Positions 46,892-61,800 of a stretch of 64,000 bases of DNA are shown piece by piece. The translations under genes were made by a program, and so were the position numbers. Where the stretch lies: positions 65,337,001 through 65,401,000 of the forward strand of contig OX359247.1 of the NCBI GenBank assembly GCA_947179485.1, written 5' to 3'. Numbering within the stretch: the first letter of the stretch is position 1; every line of letters starts with the position of its first letter. The notes below the pieces were generated by a model. That model ran no database searches. It worked only from the letters and a program-made list of their open reading frames with translations, and was not told the DNA's origin. This stretch comes from Allacma fusca (taxonomy: Eukaryota; Arthropoda; Collembola; Symphypleona; Sminthuridae).

Positions 46892-49800
46892 GGGTTAATT
46901 ACCTATAATTATAGCAGAAATGTATAAAGGCGAATGAAACTAAACCCATGACTCATAAAGATTAAGTAAATTCTCTTTTTAAATACGATTTACATTTTTA
47001 AACTGCTGGAGATACGTCTTCAATTTTGTGCAAGTCTCTGATGCTGGATTGGCCAACTCCTCTACAATGGAAAAATGGTCATCGAATTGCGATATCCAGA
47101 ATGTTGTTTCCAATTGGCTTTTCAGCTGCTCGTAGTAACCCGTAGATTGACGCTGGAACTCTGGTGAATCGTAATATCCTACAATAACCAGATTTTTCAA
47201 TGGGATCGTCAGCCAAGAAGGATGTATCTCATTAAAGAGGGCGCTTAATTTCTCAGCGATTTCTCTGTACAGTGAACAAGCACGTCGAATTATAAGACTA
47301 TTTTTAATGGACTGTGAAAATTGGAATTCGGAATAAAAAGTAAATATAAGCAACAAATGATACTGACGGTGTTAACTTTAAGGGCCGATTGATGGACGTA
47401 GGAACCAACGGTCGCAGGTCGAACACTCCAGATACGAAATACAAACCTACTACTTGTGTAGCTAACGCTGGCACTCTCTTCAGCACTTCGCTTGTCAAAA
47501 GACTCGCAACTAGTTGGCCACCAGCTGAGTGGCCACCAATTATAATCTTCGAAGAGGGATACGTACCCGAGACTAAATTTAGGGCTTGTTCTAATTCTTT
47601 CACAATGTCTTCGATTTGTGCTGAAATTAAGCGGAAGAAACTAGCACAAAATAAGAATAAAACATCACAAATGGAAGCTGCAACTAAAGCTCTAAAGAAA
47701 TCATGCAACCTTTATGTACATTTTTCTTAATTAAATAGTTATAAAAATTCAAATTAAATTACCTTCCGGCGCTAAAGTATATCCCATCACAGCAGTTTTG
47801 AATCCCCAACCGTAAAGAACATTCGCAAAATTCCCAGAGATATCTTTGGAGCCCTCTGAAGTATGCACATGCAGGATAAAAAGGAAGGCCGACATGACAC
47901 GGCAGGACGTGGAAATTCCGGGAATAATCAGAGAAAAATATTGCTCTAGTAATTACACGCACATGTACAGAAGATAAAGCGGAAAGAGGAAGCAAGTTCC
48001 AGAAAAGAGCTTTTAAAACCCGAGTTATCCTCATTCAAGTTCCGTCTACCTTGCCAATATCCTCCGTGGATCCAGAAGAAAAGAGGGGAATCCATTGGGA
48101 GATCAGTTCCATAGAAATCCAACTTCTCCGTGGGTTTGGGTCCATACGCAACGTTCACTGAATTAGCTAATGTTTTCCGGGCGTGATTTGTACCTGAAGA
48201 AAAGACCGAAGGGATAGAGCCAGTGCGAGTTCAATGTACCATGTTGGACCCAAACTCGCAAAAGTAACCACACCTTTCAATTAATGAATTAATTAATTCC
48301 CGTCTCCCATAAGTACATGTATACATACCACTTAGGCCAGACTCCACATATTTTTCAATGACTTGCTCTGAAGTCAAATTCCGGGGATTCCAATTAGAAG
48401 GATTCATCTGCTTCTCCAGCTCCTGAGGATACCATAAAAATCATACAAATCACGCATATGTATTCCAAAAATAAACTCAATTTCCACAAACTATATATGA
48501 ATTCATTCCTCGTAACAAGTGCTACGTTGTCTGCTCCAGGAGCTTCACTTTATCACATCATTCACCGATTCGTCCGATGCAAATGGCACACAGTCTGTGC
48601 AAATTGTTCTGCTTAATTAAATTCACGTTTTCCAGGAAACTCAGAAAGTATGCTCGCATTAAAATACTTGAAGTTTCCAAAAGCTCTTCTGCAAAGGTTC
48701 ACATACCTCCAATGTCCAAGTCTTCCATTCATCCATTGTTGGTAGCGGCACTGGAACAGAGACCAAACTGATTAAATTACGTTTAATCCAAGTACATGCA
48801 CATGTACAAATAGTTAATGCTGTCAGAGTAACAAAAACTTAATAATTCTAATAATAAAAAGTCCTTCATAATAATTGCTCAATAAGTTAAAAACTATAGT
48901 AAAAGTCAGGAATAAATAGCGAAATCCAACCAACTCAGGTACGCAAAATTATTCCCTACACGTAAGTACGTCAGTTTTCATAAACGGTCCTCCGTCTGTG
49001 TTGTTTACAAATCCGGGAATGTCAACAAAATACCCAAACCCAAACACAATCAACAATACGTCTAATTATTCATGTATACGTAAGTAGGAAGTACCTATGC
49101 ATATTGGAATATATGCGCTATTTAATAATAATTATGCATGCGTCTATAGTTCTATTCCGTAAACTCAAATAGCAATTGAAAGACGATTGCCACGGCATCC
49201 TCAATTAAAAGAAAGTTAATTAATAAAGGAGTTCCAGGTTTCACAGTTCCATCATATCAGCTCTCTGCTCTCACTCTCTCACTCAATTGGCCATACTTCA
49301 CATTTACAATTTAGGTGTCATTCTCATTCTAGTACTCCCAATGCCATGACAAACCTGAGAGGAAGCAATAATTATTCGTACTTGTTGTTAATTGCATTTA
49401 TTTATGAATTTATCCACGAACGGATTTTAAAGCTTTCTAAATTAACTACATACATACATACAAACAGACACACACGTTGAAACATTGAAATTGGAATTTG
49501 AAAGTCTAGAAAAGGAAAAATAAACGGCCATAGCGCATAGATGGGCATTTTTTAATCCCTCGCCCTCACCTCATGAGGTATGTAAAAAAATCTTGTCGCA
49601 CTCGCTCTCACCCGTAACCCTCACGACACCTTGCGCTGGAACTCGCACTCAGACTCGTGAGGGCCTACTATAAATCATAAGGACTCTCCCTCGGCCTCAT
49701 GAGTCCATAAGTACAACATAACTGCCAGTGCATTGCAATCTAGCTATCACCCAGTTAAGACCTTCAAACATTCACTTAATTCTTCAGACCTTTATCTAAT

Positions 49801-52800
49801 TCTTCTGAACTTTAGCTAATTCTTAAGATCTTTAGATTCGTTTATGGCAAAAAGGCACAGCAAAGAGGAAATACGAGAATTATTTTGCGGGATTTAATAC
49901 TGCTGTTCGAACTTCATGAGGACTACCTTTTAGTACTCACCCTCGCCCTCGTTTTCGTACGTACATTTTGCTATGCCTCGCCCTTATTTGTTGAGGGCCC
50001 TTCTTTTATGATAGGAACTCGCTCTCATCCCTCAAAAATTGAGGCCGAGGGCGAGGGATGAGGGCGAGGGAAGAACTCATACCTCGTGAGGGTGCCCATC
50101 AATGCCATAGCGTAGTAAAACGCACACTTTCCCGCTTCAGTCTTTATTTCTTACTTCAAGCTGTCAACGGTTTATAACTATACATATCTACATATGTATA
50201 TATATAAAACACACTACACACAGAAACATTTTACCTTTAAATTCCAATATTTCCAATATTCCAATCAATCAAATGATAATTGTAAGGGTAGTGGTAGCAG
50301 CTTACCCCAAGAGACAAGGCTGTTTACAGAAAAGGCAAGAACTAGTCCAAGAATGACACTGATGTTCTCTGCTCTTATTAGCATTTTCTACATGAACAAT
50401 CTACAACATCCAAGTGATCCAAGCACTTCACTTCACTCTACGAAACGCAATTCCTGCCAAAGTATGCATCAAGTCCTCACATGTGTTCAATGTACACGTC
50501 TTCAGAATAAGCGATGAAGTACATATAATTATGTCACATGTAATTACACTTTACTCTAAAAATATCCACTCAACGTCCACATATAATTTATTGCTAATTT
50601 AGTAAATTAATTAGTTTTGCTAATTCAATGCCAACTCACAAAAATCAACAAGGGTTCGTTTACAATTAATTGAATGAATAAAAGTAATCCTATCCCTAAA
50701 AATGACTACTAAAAATGGCTGCTAAAAGAAAAGGGAGTAGAGGGGAATGGAATGTAGAGCAACTGAAAGAGGATTAATGAGTGCGACGGAACCCTGCATT
50801 GCTCAATGTGTACTAAGCTGTCAACTGAGCTATGTTAGCTTCAGCTACATCAAGTAACTTCCACAACAAAACAAAGTAAGTATACGTGAACACTTCAATT
50901 ATAATACCACTATACCATAGTATCTATATTCCATGAGAACACACGAAGTATGAAGTATGTACCAATGATGATAAAAAGCAGAAAAAATAAATGTATAAAT
51001 TACCAGTGGTATTTAGTTATTTAGTAAGTAGGTGTAATAAACGCTGATATATGACTTACATTACCTAAATATGGGATTTACATGGAGTTGTAGTGTATTG
51101 TAGAAGATATAGAGACAGGGAGAAGTCTTTGAAATGCTATCCGAAACGTGATACATGAACAGATTTAACGTGGAGCTGTAGCTTTAACTTATCTGTTGGA
51201 CACATACTTACAGATAGTACATATGTAGAGTCAAGGACGAAACGGCTTTTGACCGCTTTAATGACTCATTTTTATTTATGAGGTTTTATGGGTGGCGTAA
51301 ACGATCACGCCCCTAGTAGGATGCCCTCTGTCCGTTTGTATGTCCGTACCCACAATAACTCAAAAACGCTTAGGCTGACTAAAACAAATTTTTTGAACTT
51401 AACCTTTACGCCACTATTAACTATGAAATGAATTTGGCTTTATGTTCAAATAAAAAGTCAAAAGTAAACATGTATATGAATGATAATTATCAAAGTAAAG
51501 TAATTCAATTTGAAGGGAAAAGTTTTTTTAATACAGGCAGCGTTTCGAGCTCTGCTCTTCATCAGGTACAGCGTACAGCGTATAAAAATCATGAATGATT
51601 TTGGTTAAAATCGTTTTTGATAAAAAATGTATTTCGGGCTTCTGTAATAATTTTTACCAACATGTAGATAGTAATGAAGTTCATGAAAGAATTGCACAGT
51701 CCAGAATAACTATCTTTACTAGACGGCAAACCATTTGTGCACCTGTCTTTGCTTCAACACATATAAAAACCATAACACCTTAGTTTTATCAATGATCAAA
51801 AATGATCTAGACCTTTTAAAAATTCTGATAAATATTTCAGACATTCTGATAAATATTTCAGACATTCTGATACATATTTCAGGCATTCTGATAAATATTT
51901 CAGACATTCTGATACATATTTCAGACATTCTGATACATATTTCAGGCATTCTGATACATATTTCAGACATTCTGATACATATTTCAGGCATTCTGATACA
52001 TATTTCAGACATTCTGATACATATTTCAGACATTCTGATACATATTTCAGACATTCTGATACATATTTCAGACATTCTGATACATATTTCAGACATTCTG
52101 ATACATATTTCAGACATTCTGATACATATTTCAGACATTCTGATACATATTTCAGACATTCTGATACATATTTCAGACATTCTGATACATATTTCAGACA
52201 TTCTGATACATATTTCAGACATTCTGATACATATTTCAGACATTCTGATACATATTTCAGACATTCTGATACATATTTCAGACATTCTGACAATTGCTCC
52301 AAAAATACTTAAAAAAATGTACAAATTCTAAATCGTGTTTTAGAATTTCAAAAAATAATTTCAATTTTCAAAATAATATTTAAGAATCTTAACAATAGCT
52401 ATAAAATTCTTAATTTTTCAAATTTCTTTTGAAGTGCACCGAAAGTGCTAGGGGTAAACTAAACAATTAATTATAACTTTAACATAAATCACCTTCTACC
52501 TACCTGACCCTACCTACAACCTACATACCTCTTTGTCGTAATTGATTCATACCTGCATAGCTAAAATGAAATTATGCAATCATTCATTGTAATTGCTGAA
52601 AACGAATTGAAATCGTTTTTACTCCAGCACGTAAACAAAAGTAACATAACATATGTATATATGTGAACCAAAGTGTAGATGGGGCTTTTAATCAGCGCTT
52701 TGGAATACGAAAGGTTCAAACAAACATATACATACATTTTCATGCTTAAGTACCTACCTTTTTTATGTAGGTACGTACTGATTATTCCCAGCATACATAA

Positions 52801-55800
52801 ATTGCATATATTTTTCCCTCGAAATATACAGCCTACATACAAATACCTACAAAATATGTGAAAATTTGAGCATAGCCTACAATTTTGCCTACTTGTAGGC
52901 ATACATGTAGGGTATGCGCCCACCTTCGCGTAAGACTGAAGGTCGTTCTTGCCCTTGGCATTCACCCTGGCAAACCATCTGACCATCTACGCGGCCTCTT
53001 CACGGAAGCACTAAGTTATCGTGAAGCGATGGCTTCTACATCTGCTTCCAAATGTACGCACGGAATGAGATTCTTCTACACGTAAATGTAAACTTCGACC
53101 AGTGCTTGCTACGCTTAATTTATTTGAGTGAAAATCTAGAGATCCCTGGAAAAATTCAAATCCGTAGAAAGGTTTAATCATTGTTTCAAATCCTTTATGC
53201 CAATCTCAGTCTCAATCAGTGGCAGAAATAGAGCTACCTAAAAAATGTTTTTCTTCCCACATTTTGATTTGGCATTTCATAAGTGCTTGTAGCATAACTG
53301 AAAAATGCAATGCTTGGTTGTCATAATTACTAATGTATTATAAGCCCCACTTCACTAGAATGTCTTAATTTTTAAAAAAAGTACTATTAAAATATCTTGA
53401 ACACTTTTATGCGCTGGAAAAAATCCGTCAGTTTACACGTGGTAAGGGCAAATGGAATTTTATTTAACAAATCTTTCACAATCAGAGACAAGTATGTACA
53501 CATACCTCCTTCTATATTTCACTCAGATTTCAGTTATTTACCAACATTTGTAATTGGAAGATGCGACAATTTAAGATTAAACTCAACTGAAAACCTGTGA
53601 CTTCAGAAGCAGAACCTACGTTCGTTAGAACCTCAACTTTTTTAACTTTTGTAACTTTGTTCTGCAACTAGTACTTTTTGTCTTAATCACTAGTGTCTGC
53701 TATCTTCAATGCTAATACCTAATGTGTAATATGTCTATATGGTGTTAGTGTTGTGTATGAGTCAAAGTCAATAAACAAACCTTGCCGCAAGTTTCCAATG
53801 GATTTAGTCGAATTCTTAGTTTTGAATCCAGCGTAAGCATTCATTATCAAGAAGTGTGAGTACGCAAAAAATTTATGCTTCTACATTACTGCTTCAATCG
53901 GGTAAGGATTCACAGTCACTCAAGTTCGGCTAACTCAAAGGAATCTCAAGAGTTTCATATTATGTCATCCTCTTGAACAAATAAATTATTAATCCCAGAG
54001 TATAGAATGGCTTTATTTGATATTATTTAAATATACAATAAATAGTCCACGTATCAAATAAATAAACAATGCAGTTGTGGGTTGTAGATTCTACGTAGAG
54101 TCTACGTAAGGTGATACACTAGTCTGTTTCTGCTCCAGTACTTTTTACATACCCATAAAGATATTAGATAAGGAAGCAAACCCATAATGTTCTGCGTTAT
54201 TATGGCTTGGCTAGGTTGAATAATAAGCACTGTTCCACTGTAAATAGCATGTCATATGTCAATTTCCAATTCAGTTTAACCCATTTTAAGTGAAACCTTA
54301 TCACTGAAGCAGGTTATCTCCTATTTGTCTCTTTATCCTTGCTTTACTTTTCTTCTGATAAAATTAATTGGTATTTATTATAGATCCATTTATTTTTTTA
54401 AGATGCTAATAATTATTTCAGTTAGAAATTTTCTTGTAACGAATTTAAATCATATATGATTGTTTTTAGGCTAATGTTGAAGCACTAACTTTACTTTTAT
54501 ATCCACATGTGTGCTTATGTATACACCAATTATTATAAATAATTATTAAATAATAATAATAATAGTGTTTATTCAGGTCGATTTAGCTATAAGCCCTTAC
54601 AACCTCATTCGGAAACTTCATTTGATTGAAAATTATGTAAAATAAAATAAATAATTGTTACTTTTTCATATTTTGTTTTATCCAGACCGATTTTCGAAAT
54701 TCTCAATTGCTGAAGGAGTTTCTTATTCTACGTACAGGATACGAAGAAACCTTATTTCTCGATAACACATGTAATGTATAAGGAGGTTTGAGAGGATATA
54801 TTGAAAATAATGCTGAAGATACTCAATTCAGTTTAAGATTGAGGAATACAAAAAGAATGTAACTTTATACAACGTATGCTATAAAATATAAAAAGGATCA
54901 CATGTAAATTGGACAGAGTTTGGCCTTCAAGAGAGTCGTTGGAACACTACTGGTGAAAGTTGACAGGGCCCTTTTTATGTTGGTCTTCAGTGAGTCCCTT
55001 AGAGACAAGTATAGTAATATCTGGTAAGTAACCTCATGGTATTTCTGGAACTATGGTGACACATATTCCTGGAACTATACTAAATAAGACTCAAGGATCA
55101 ACAATTACTCATAACATATTAACTTAACCCTGTAATCTATCATTAGAATATCCATATAAGTATGTTTAGTTTTATCTGTATGATATCATAATTTGATTAT
55201 TGCTATTATTAATGTACAAAGCATTAAATGTGCTCACAAGGTTTGATAAGAATTTCATTTTTTCAAGTTTGAAAGGTCAGCTCAATTCAGGAAAATTGTA
55301 ATGTGTTCGAACAAAACCATGGCTAGCATTTAGTAATTCATTTCATCTTCAATAATTCATTTTGTAGTACCCATTTTTAGCATCCGCAGACCACTACCTC
55401 TAAAGAGATTACAGAGTAGCACACCGGAATAAGTAGTCTGGTAGCCACTCATGAATTACAGAGTTCGCTTATCTCACAGCTTATGTCGCGCTCAGCGCTG
55501 ACACCATCACCATGCCACATCACTACCCAACAACCAATCCCGTCCTCTCCCTCTCTATACTCCTAAACATTATCCAATCTTCTTGCTTCCTACTCCTACC
55601 TCATAATTTCATCTTTTCATCTTCTTATTTCCTGATCTATCCTATATTTATGTAGCTAACCTACACGAAGGACTAAAACTATTGACTGTGACTTACGGAC
55701 TATGATACAACTTACTACCTACTGTTCTTGGGCTTTGCGCCAGTAAGTTTGCATTCCAAATACGCACATAAACCTAATGTTAGTCAAACTCCCAGTTCGT

Positions 55801-58800
55801 CAGTCCCACTCCCGATCAGTCCCAGAAGCGCTGTGATACACTCACTCCACTCACTCCTATGCTATCTACAGTGTAAGTCCAACTCAGTCTCAGTCCCAAT
55901 GAAACTCTTTGGTCAAACTCCCACTCAGTCCCCAAGGATGCAAAATGGCGCTAATTTTCATCCTTGGGCATTAATATATGGCGCAAAAATTTAAAAATTG
56001 CCTAATATTGTACGCGCATCAGTCCCGCTCAGTCCATGCACTTATATCAGTTCAATCCGTCAGTCCCACTCAGTCTCAGTCCCAACCGTTTTCATACATA
56101 TCAGTCCCACTCTCACTCCAATCCCACTCCACTCCCTATGTTTTCGCTCAGTCCCAAAGAGCTGAGTCCCGTTTGACTAACATTACATAAACCAGCGTAA
56201 ATACGGTGCAGAAAAAGTGCGTTGGCTATATGTATAATTACGCCGAATTTATTACTGATGATGTTGGAAAGTTCCGTTAGAAATATTGTGAATTAGATAT
56301 TTATGTTTAACTTTTGGGAGCACACTATGAATTTACAAAGAATTATTAATTCCTATTTATAATAATGAGGTGTACATAGACACTTGGAATTAATTTCTTG
56401 GTTCTGAACGATGGATGAAATTGGAGACGTTTAGCCAATTTTCAAACTCCTCTATATAGGCTGTCATTTGCAGCAGAAAGTCCGGAATTTCTGATTTGTC
56501 GATGCTTGAGATTTCTTGCTTGAAAAGTGTTTTTAAATCCTGTAATATCTTTTCGATAGAAATTAATTTGGTGATTACGATCTCCTGGAAATCTGAACCA
56601 ATCAAAATGCTGAAAACTATTAAATTTGATCTGCAGCAAGATACTAAAACACGTGTTCTCGTTTCCGCAAGAGCAGTGTCATATACATCTGAGGTCTTTA
56701 CATTGATGTCATGATCTAACCAAAACGCAATTCAGTAGATAAATGGTGAATATATACTTTCACTTTTCATTTTACGTAAAAATTAAAAATATTAAAAATT
56801 GAAACACATTGTATCCATCAAACAGAAAACTCACTTGGGCGGATGTTGAATTTGTGGATTGATCTGAAGTTCATGGAACTTCGTCAGAGGATAGTTGTGA
56901 TAAGTGACTAGTACTAGTCTGGTCAAAAGGAGGCTTTGGGTGATTAACAAAATAAGAAAGTTCAAACTCCGGACACTGCTTCTCGTTTGGTCGTCGTTGC
57001 TCCTTCGGTGATTCTGTCTTCTTCCAGTCCGACTGCAATTCTGAATTTTCATGTAGCATTTTTATCCCTTCATTATTTTATTCCGGAAATATAATTGATA
57101 GTTATTTGGTTCATATGAATGAACCTTACCGCACTGACTCCAAACTTAAGCTGGGTGAAACGGCCGCTTGAAATTAGACTTAATGAGTTATCGAAAAGTT
57201 TAGCTATTTTGTTCCAAGTTCCGATTTCCCGTTTAGCAGAAAATTGGCACGAATTAATTTTAGAGCTTACCAAAGAACACGGAACAGTCTGAAACCTTTT
57301 CTTCCGTAAATTTAACAATGAAGTATTTTTTATAGATGAAATTAATTTATTCCATTAGACATTCATTAATTTAAGCACAAAGACTTATATGAAATTGAGA
57401 AGATAAAAGATGCTGACATTTGCATGTAACTGGTAACCACTGGAGGTAATACCTCCATCCGTGATGACGGTTCACTTTGTGCTCATGACCTGACATGTGA
57501 CTCTAATGTTGGAAGTTGAAGCCGAATATGCACCGATTTTGCGTTATTTTATCCGCTTGGATAAATAAGCTGTAAAACCAGCGCAAATTTTTGTGCGAAT
57601 AGCATGCGCTAGTTATGTGCATCGCTTCCTGCCCGTGCACGTTTCCGGCACCCAGGACCCATGACATGGAAAATGATCTGGGCCTACTTTCTTGTGCTGG
57701 TAGGGTTAAAGTTATTCTTAGTTTGTTACTTAAATCTAATTCTTTGGCTTGTGTTTTGGCTGATTTTAATCAAACTTAATCTTTGGTTGTATCTATTTGA
57801 GTTTCCTGTCCACGAAAAATTTCAGTATGAGACTTCTTTTCCTGTTGAAAAGATGAATTTCCGCAACCTTGCTCTCTACTTCTACAGATTGCGCACAATA
57901 TTCTCAACCAGTAGATCTGTATAACAACCTCAAAAGCCAGTCTAAGTTTTTGCATCACTGTTAAAAATATATTTTTAAACAGTTTTGAAATTTTAGTAAA
58001 CATTTTTATAACCCACTTTCATTTTCCTACCACATTTTCCAAAATAATCCCGACTTTCCCTCACTTTCTAAAATTCTTGATAAAGATTCTTAAAAAAGAG
58101 ATGAAGCAAATTTTTTCAAATTTTGGGAAATATTTGGTAAATCATAGGAGTTGAAATACAATGTAGCACCACTCCTGATAAGGGTGCCCAGATTATTCGA
58201 ATAGCAAATCAGGACTTCCAAGTAAGTTTTAAAAAAATCAAAAACCAAAGATGTTTCAAGCAATTTAAATATTTGTGTTTGGCTTGCATATGATAAAAAG
58301 TATTTCATTCTGGTTTAAAAATTTGGAATGACCTCCGTTATAAAAAACAGTAACCCTCATTTTTCCGGATCTTCATAAATATCTTACAAAGTGTCTGTAG
58401 GCATGTGAAAAAATTCTTTTATATATATTTTTTGTATGTAAATATATACAAAATTAACGTTCCTGAGATATTATATATCATTTATTTTCGAGTAAAACTG
58501 GAGCCACAAAATTTTGAATTATAGCTGCAACTTTGGTTTTTCCAAACTTTAATGAAACCGATTTTATCATTGGTAACTGTTTGTCTCACAAAACTAGAAA
58601 GACAATCCGAACTTCTGAAACATTGGTGATGCTTTACTCCATGATACATTAGGGATCATTAATCAGCTGTAGTGTAATCAATGTTTTTTAAATGCTTGAA
58701 ATGGGCCTATTTGTTTGACTCATGCACTTACAATTAGTTTGTTTTATGATTTTTGGCGAAATATGATTTTTCAAATCTATGAGCCCACCACTGACGCAAC

Positions 58801-61800
58801 TTGAATAAAATCTACAGATGTGGCATCAAAAATATTTGTCTCCTTTGCTGCTACACTTAATAAAATATTATTCCCTTTCCCACTACAAATTGTAAACATA
58901 ACTATTATTAGACACTACAAAAATTTAACTACAACAATTTTTACCGGTCTTCCCTTGAATTTTGAGTTCAAAAATATAATTCTGACCCATACATTTCAAT
59001 AAAAATCCACCGTTTACAAACTCTCCGGATCCTCCAATTTAGCGATTTATAAGGTTAATTTAGATTTCTTGTTTTGTGCGCTTGTAAAACACTCGTCGTT
59101 TCCAGAAAGCGTATTTTTTAAGTATTCTACGGAAACCGTTAATTTTCGTTCACTTCAATTCTATTCAAAATTTAACCAACTTAATTGGTTTTTACTGAAC
59201 TGAACTGAACCATTTCCACCACTACATGTACCTGTCAGATGTCATAAATTGATAATTGTAAGTAAACACTACAAAACTGTTGTTTACAAAAGCAGCGTCG
59301 GTAATTACGAAATTATGCTGATCGAAACTAAACTACTAAAACCATTTTACTCATAGGGCAGCATTTAGGTTCATGTGTACATGAACCGTTTATTCACTTT
59401 ACCTCAAAGTGCTACAAAGTCACGTTTTTGCTAGATACTTTGAAATCAGTAATTACTAAATTCAAGTCATCAGGTAACCCTACGTCAAATCAGGACTTCG
59501 GGGCATCCTGCTCCTGATTCTAAAGGAAGGAAAACTGTGGTTAGCACCCTACATACTGCCACTTACCATTATTTCAAAACAGGACAGAGAAGTTGTGCAA
59601 CTTTGAGAAGTTTTAAGGACTATATATGCAGTCAAGTGTTACCTAAGTTCAACTAAACCTCTTGTAGATAATTCTGGGCGAACTGCTACTTATAGTATAC
59701 TCTCGCTATAAGGGATACCCTAATACCATTTTCGATATAAGGGATACCTTTATAAGGGATTTTTTGATGTAAGGGATTTCCAGCCCAGGTTCCCATTTAC
59801 ACAATGTATAACATTTTGTTAATAAGGGACAAATTTTGCCGGTTCCTTGAGCATCTCTTAAAGCTAGAGTTGACTGTAATCAATGAGTGCAGATAATACT
59901 AGGTGTATGATTATTTGTGCGTTTTTAATATCTGGAAAAATGCAATAAAATGGATAAATGGATATTAAAATTTGGTAATGAAATTTTTTCCAGACCCCAC
60001 CATACTGTATTTGTACCACTACCCTGGAAATTATATGTTCCGCCGCCCCTGTCTGGCCCATTCAACTTTTGTAATCTGGGTGTTATATGTCCATATTAAC
60101 TGGATTGCGAAAAGAGAACTTAGGAAACGCTAACGTAGAGCGTTAAATTTGACTTCACGTCGAGATTCTTTCACGCGTTGTCACTTTCTCCTTGCGTTTA
60201 CACTCGCGTTTGTACATTAATGATAAAACAAACCTTAGATTCTCGCAGACCTGTTTTCGAACAAGAATATAATTCGAATTCGAATCAAACAGAATAGAAT
60301 TGCCATGTTTAAATAAATTTTTTCAAATCAAATCCGAAAACCTAGCTGTTCAATGTTTGTATTTCAAACCGAATACAATTCGAATTCAAATGCATAAAGG
60401 TACTTGAAATCCGAATAAATTTCAAATACGGATGAAAAATTTGGTCGATTCGTATTCGAATTGGTTTCGTATTTGGTTTTTCGAATTGTATTCATTACTT
60501 GCAAAACGTCGATTGATCAACGTCAACACCAACACGTGATAACTTGTCGTGACAGCAAGTACATAAATCTCGGAGCACGAAAGCAGGATTCACGAAAGGC
60601 GGTTTCAAAAATGAAAAATGGTGTTTTAGAGTGGTGGAATGTTTGTTTCACTTATAGTTGCTTCTACTTATTCTGTTATTGGAATGCTTTTAAGTGTGCT
60701 TCAATTATTTATCCGGATCTTTCAAAAATGGCAAGGGAATTTTTAGAGATTTCTGCAACGGGTGTTCTGGTCGAAAGTTAATTCTCCACATGGACTGACT
60801 TGCTTACCTCAAAGAGATTAGCAATGCTTGATGTAACAATAAATATTTGCATGATGAAAGCTTGGTTGAAGTTTTTTAAAAAATTAGATTTACAGCAATG
60901 CCGAATTCATGTTATTGCCAGTAAAATATTGGGTGAATTAGAAGATTGGCAAGTAAAACATACAGAACAGAATTTGTAGTTCTATTGTTATTTTCAGGTT
61001 GACTTTGGTTTATTTGTTTGCTAGTAATAATGTAAAAATGTACTTTGAATACGAGTAAAGTAAATAATAACAATATTGTTTTTAACGTTACACTGAACTC
61101 TTTCTGGTCGTATTATGGTTAGAAGAATGCAAACTCTTGTCAAATCTGTTGTTTCAACTGTGCTTTTGTTTTATGTTCATGATTTTCCATGTGTAAGATT
61201 TCTCACAGTGTGTAATACAGGGAAAACTCGATATAGCGGATGGCTCTACAACGGATATTTAGTTACACCGGACAGATTTATTTGTCCCGGCAAAGCTCCC
61301 ATATAACCAATGCTAAAATTATTGCACACAACGGACATTTTTATATCGGAAAATTAGTTATAACGGACACACTTTGAAGCACTGCTGCCCGCCAGGCTAC
61401 CTAGTCAAGTCTAGTCTACTCTTTTATGTTTAGAACCGCAACTAGTCAAGTCTAGTCAAGTCAGCTGCATTTTTAAGTAGCAATAGTCAAGTCTAGTCCT
61501 AGTCTTAATTCTACACCTGGTTCCCTAGTCAAGTCTAGTCAATTCCCCTAGTCACATTATATTTTTTGCAAAAATTCCTTCCTCTTGATCCGCAACATAT
61601 GAAAAATGTTATTTTCAAAAACTTGAGTTTCGTTGAGTCAGAAATTTTCAGATTTTAGCGAATACATCTATAAAAAACTAGCTCATGTCGATTTGCGTAA
61701 AACGACGTACAAATGAGAAACAACTCGTGTATTTTACAACATCAATGTAAGAATAATTTTGACAGTTTATAAAGTAGTGGTTAAACTTTCCCATCTGGTA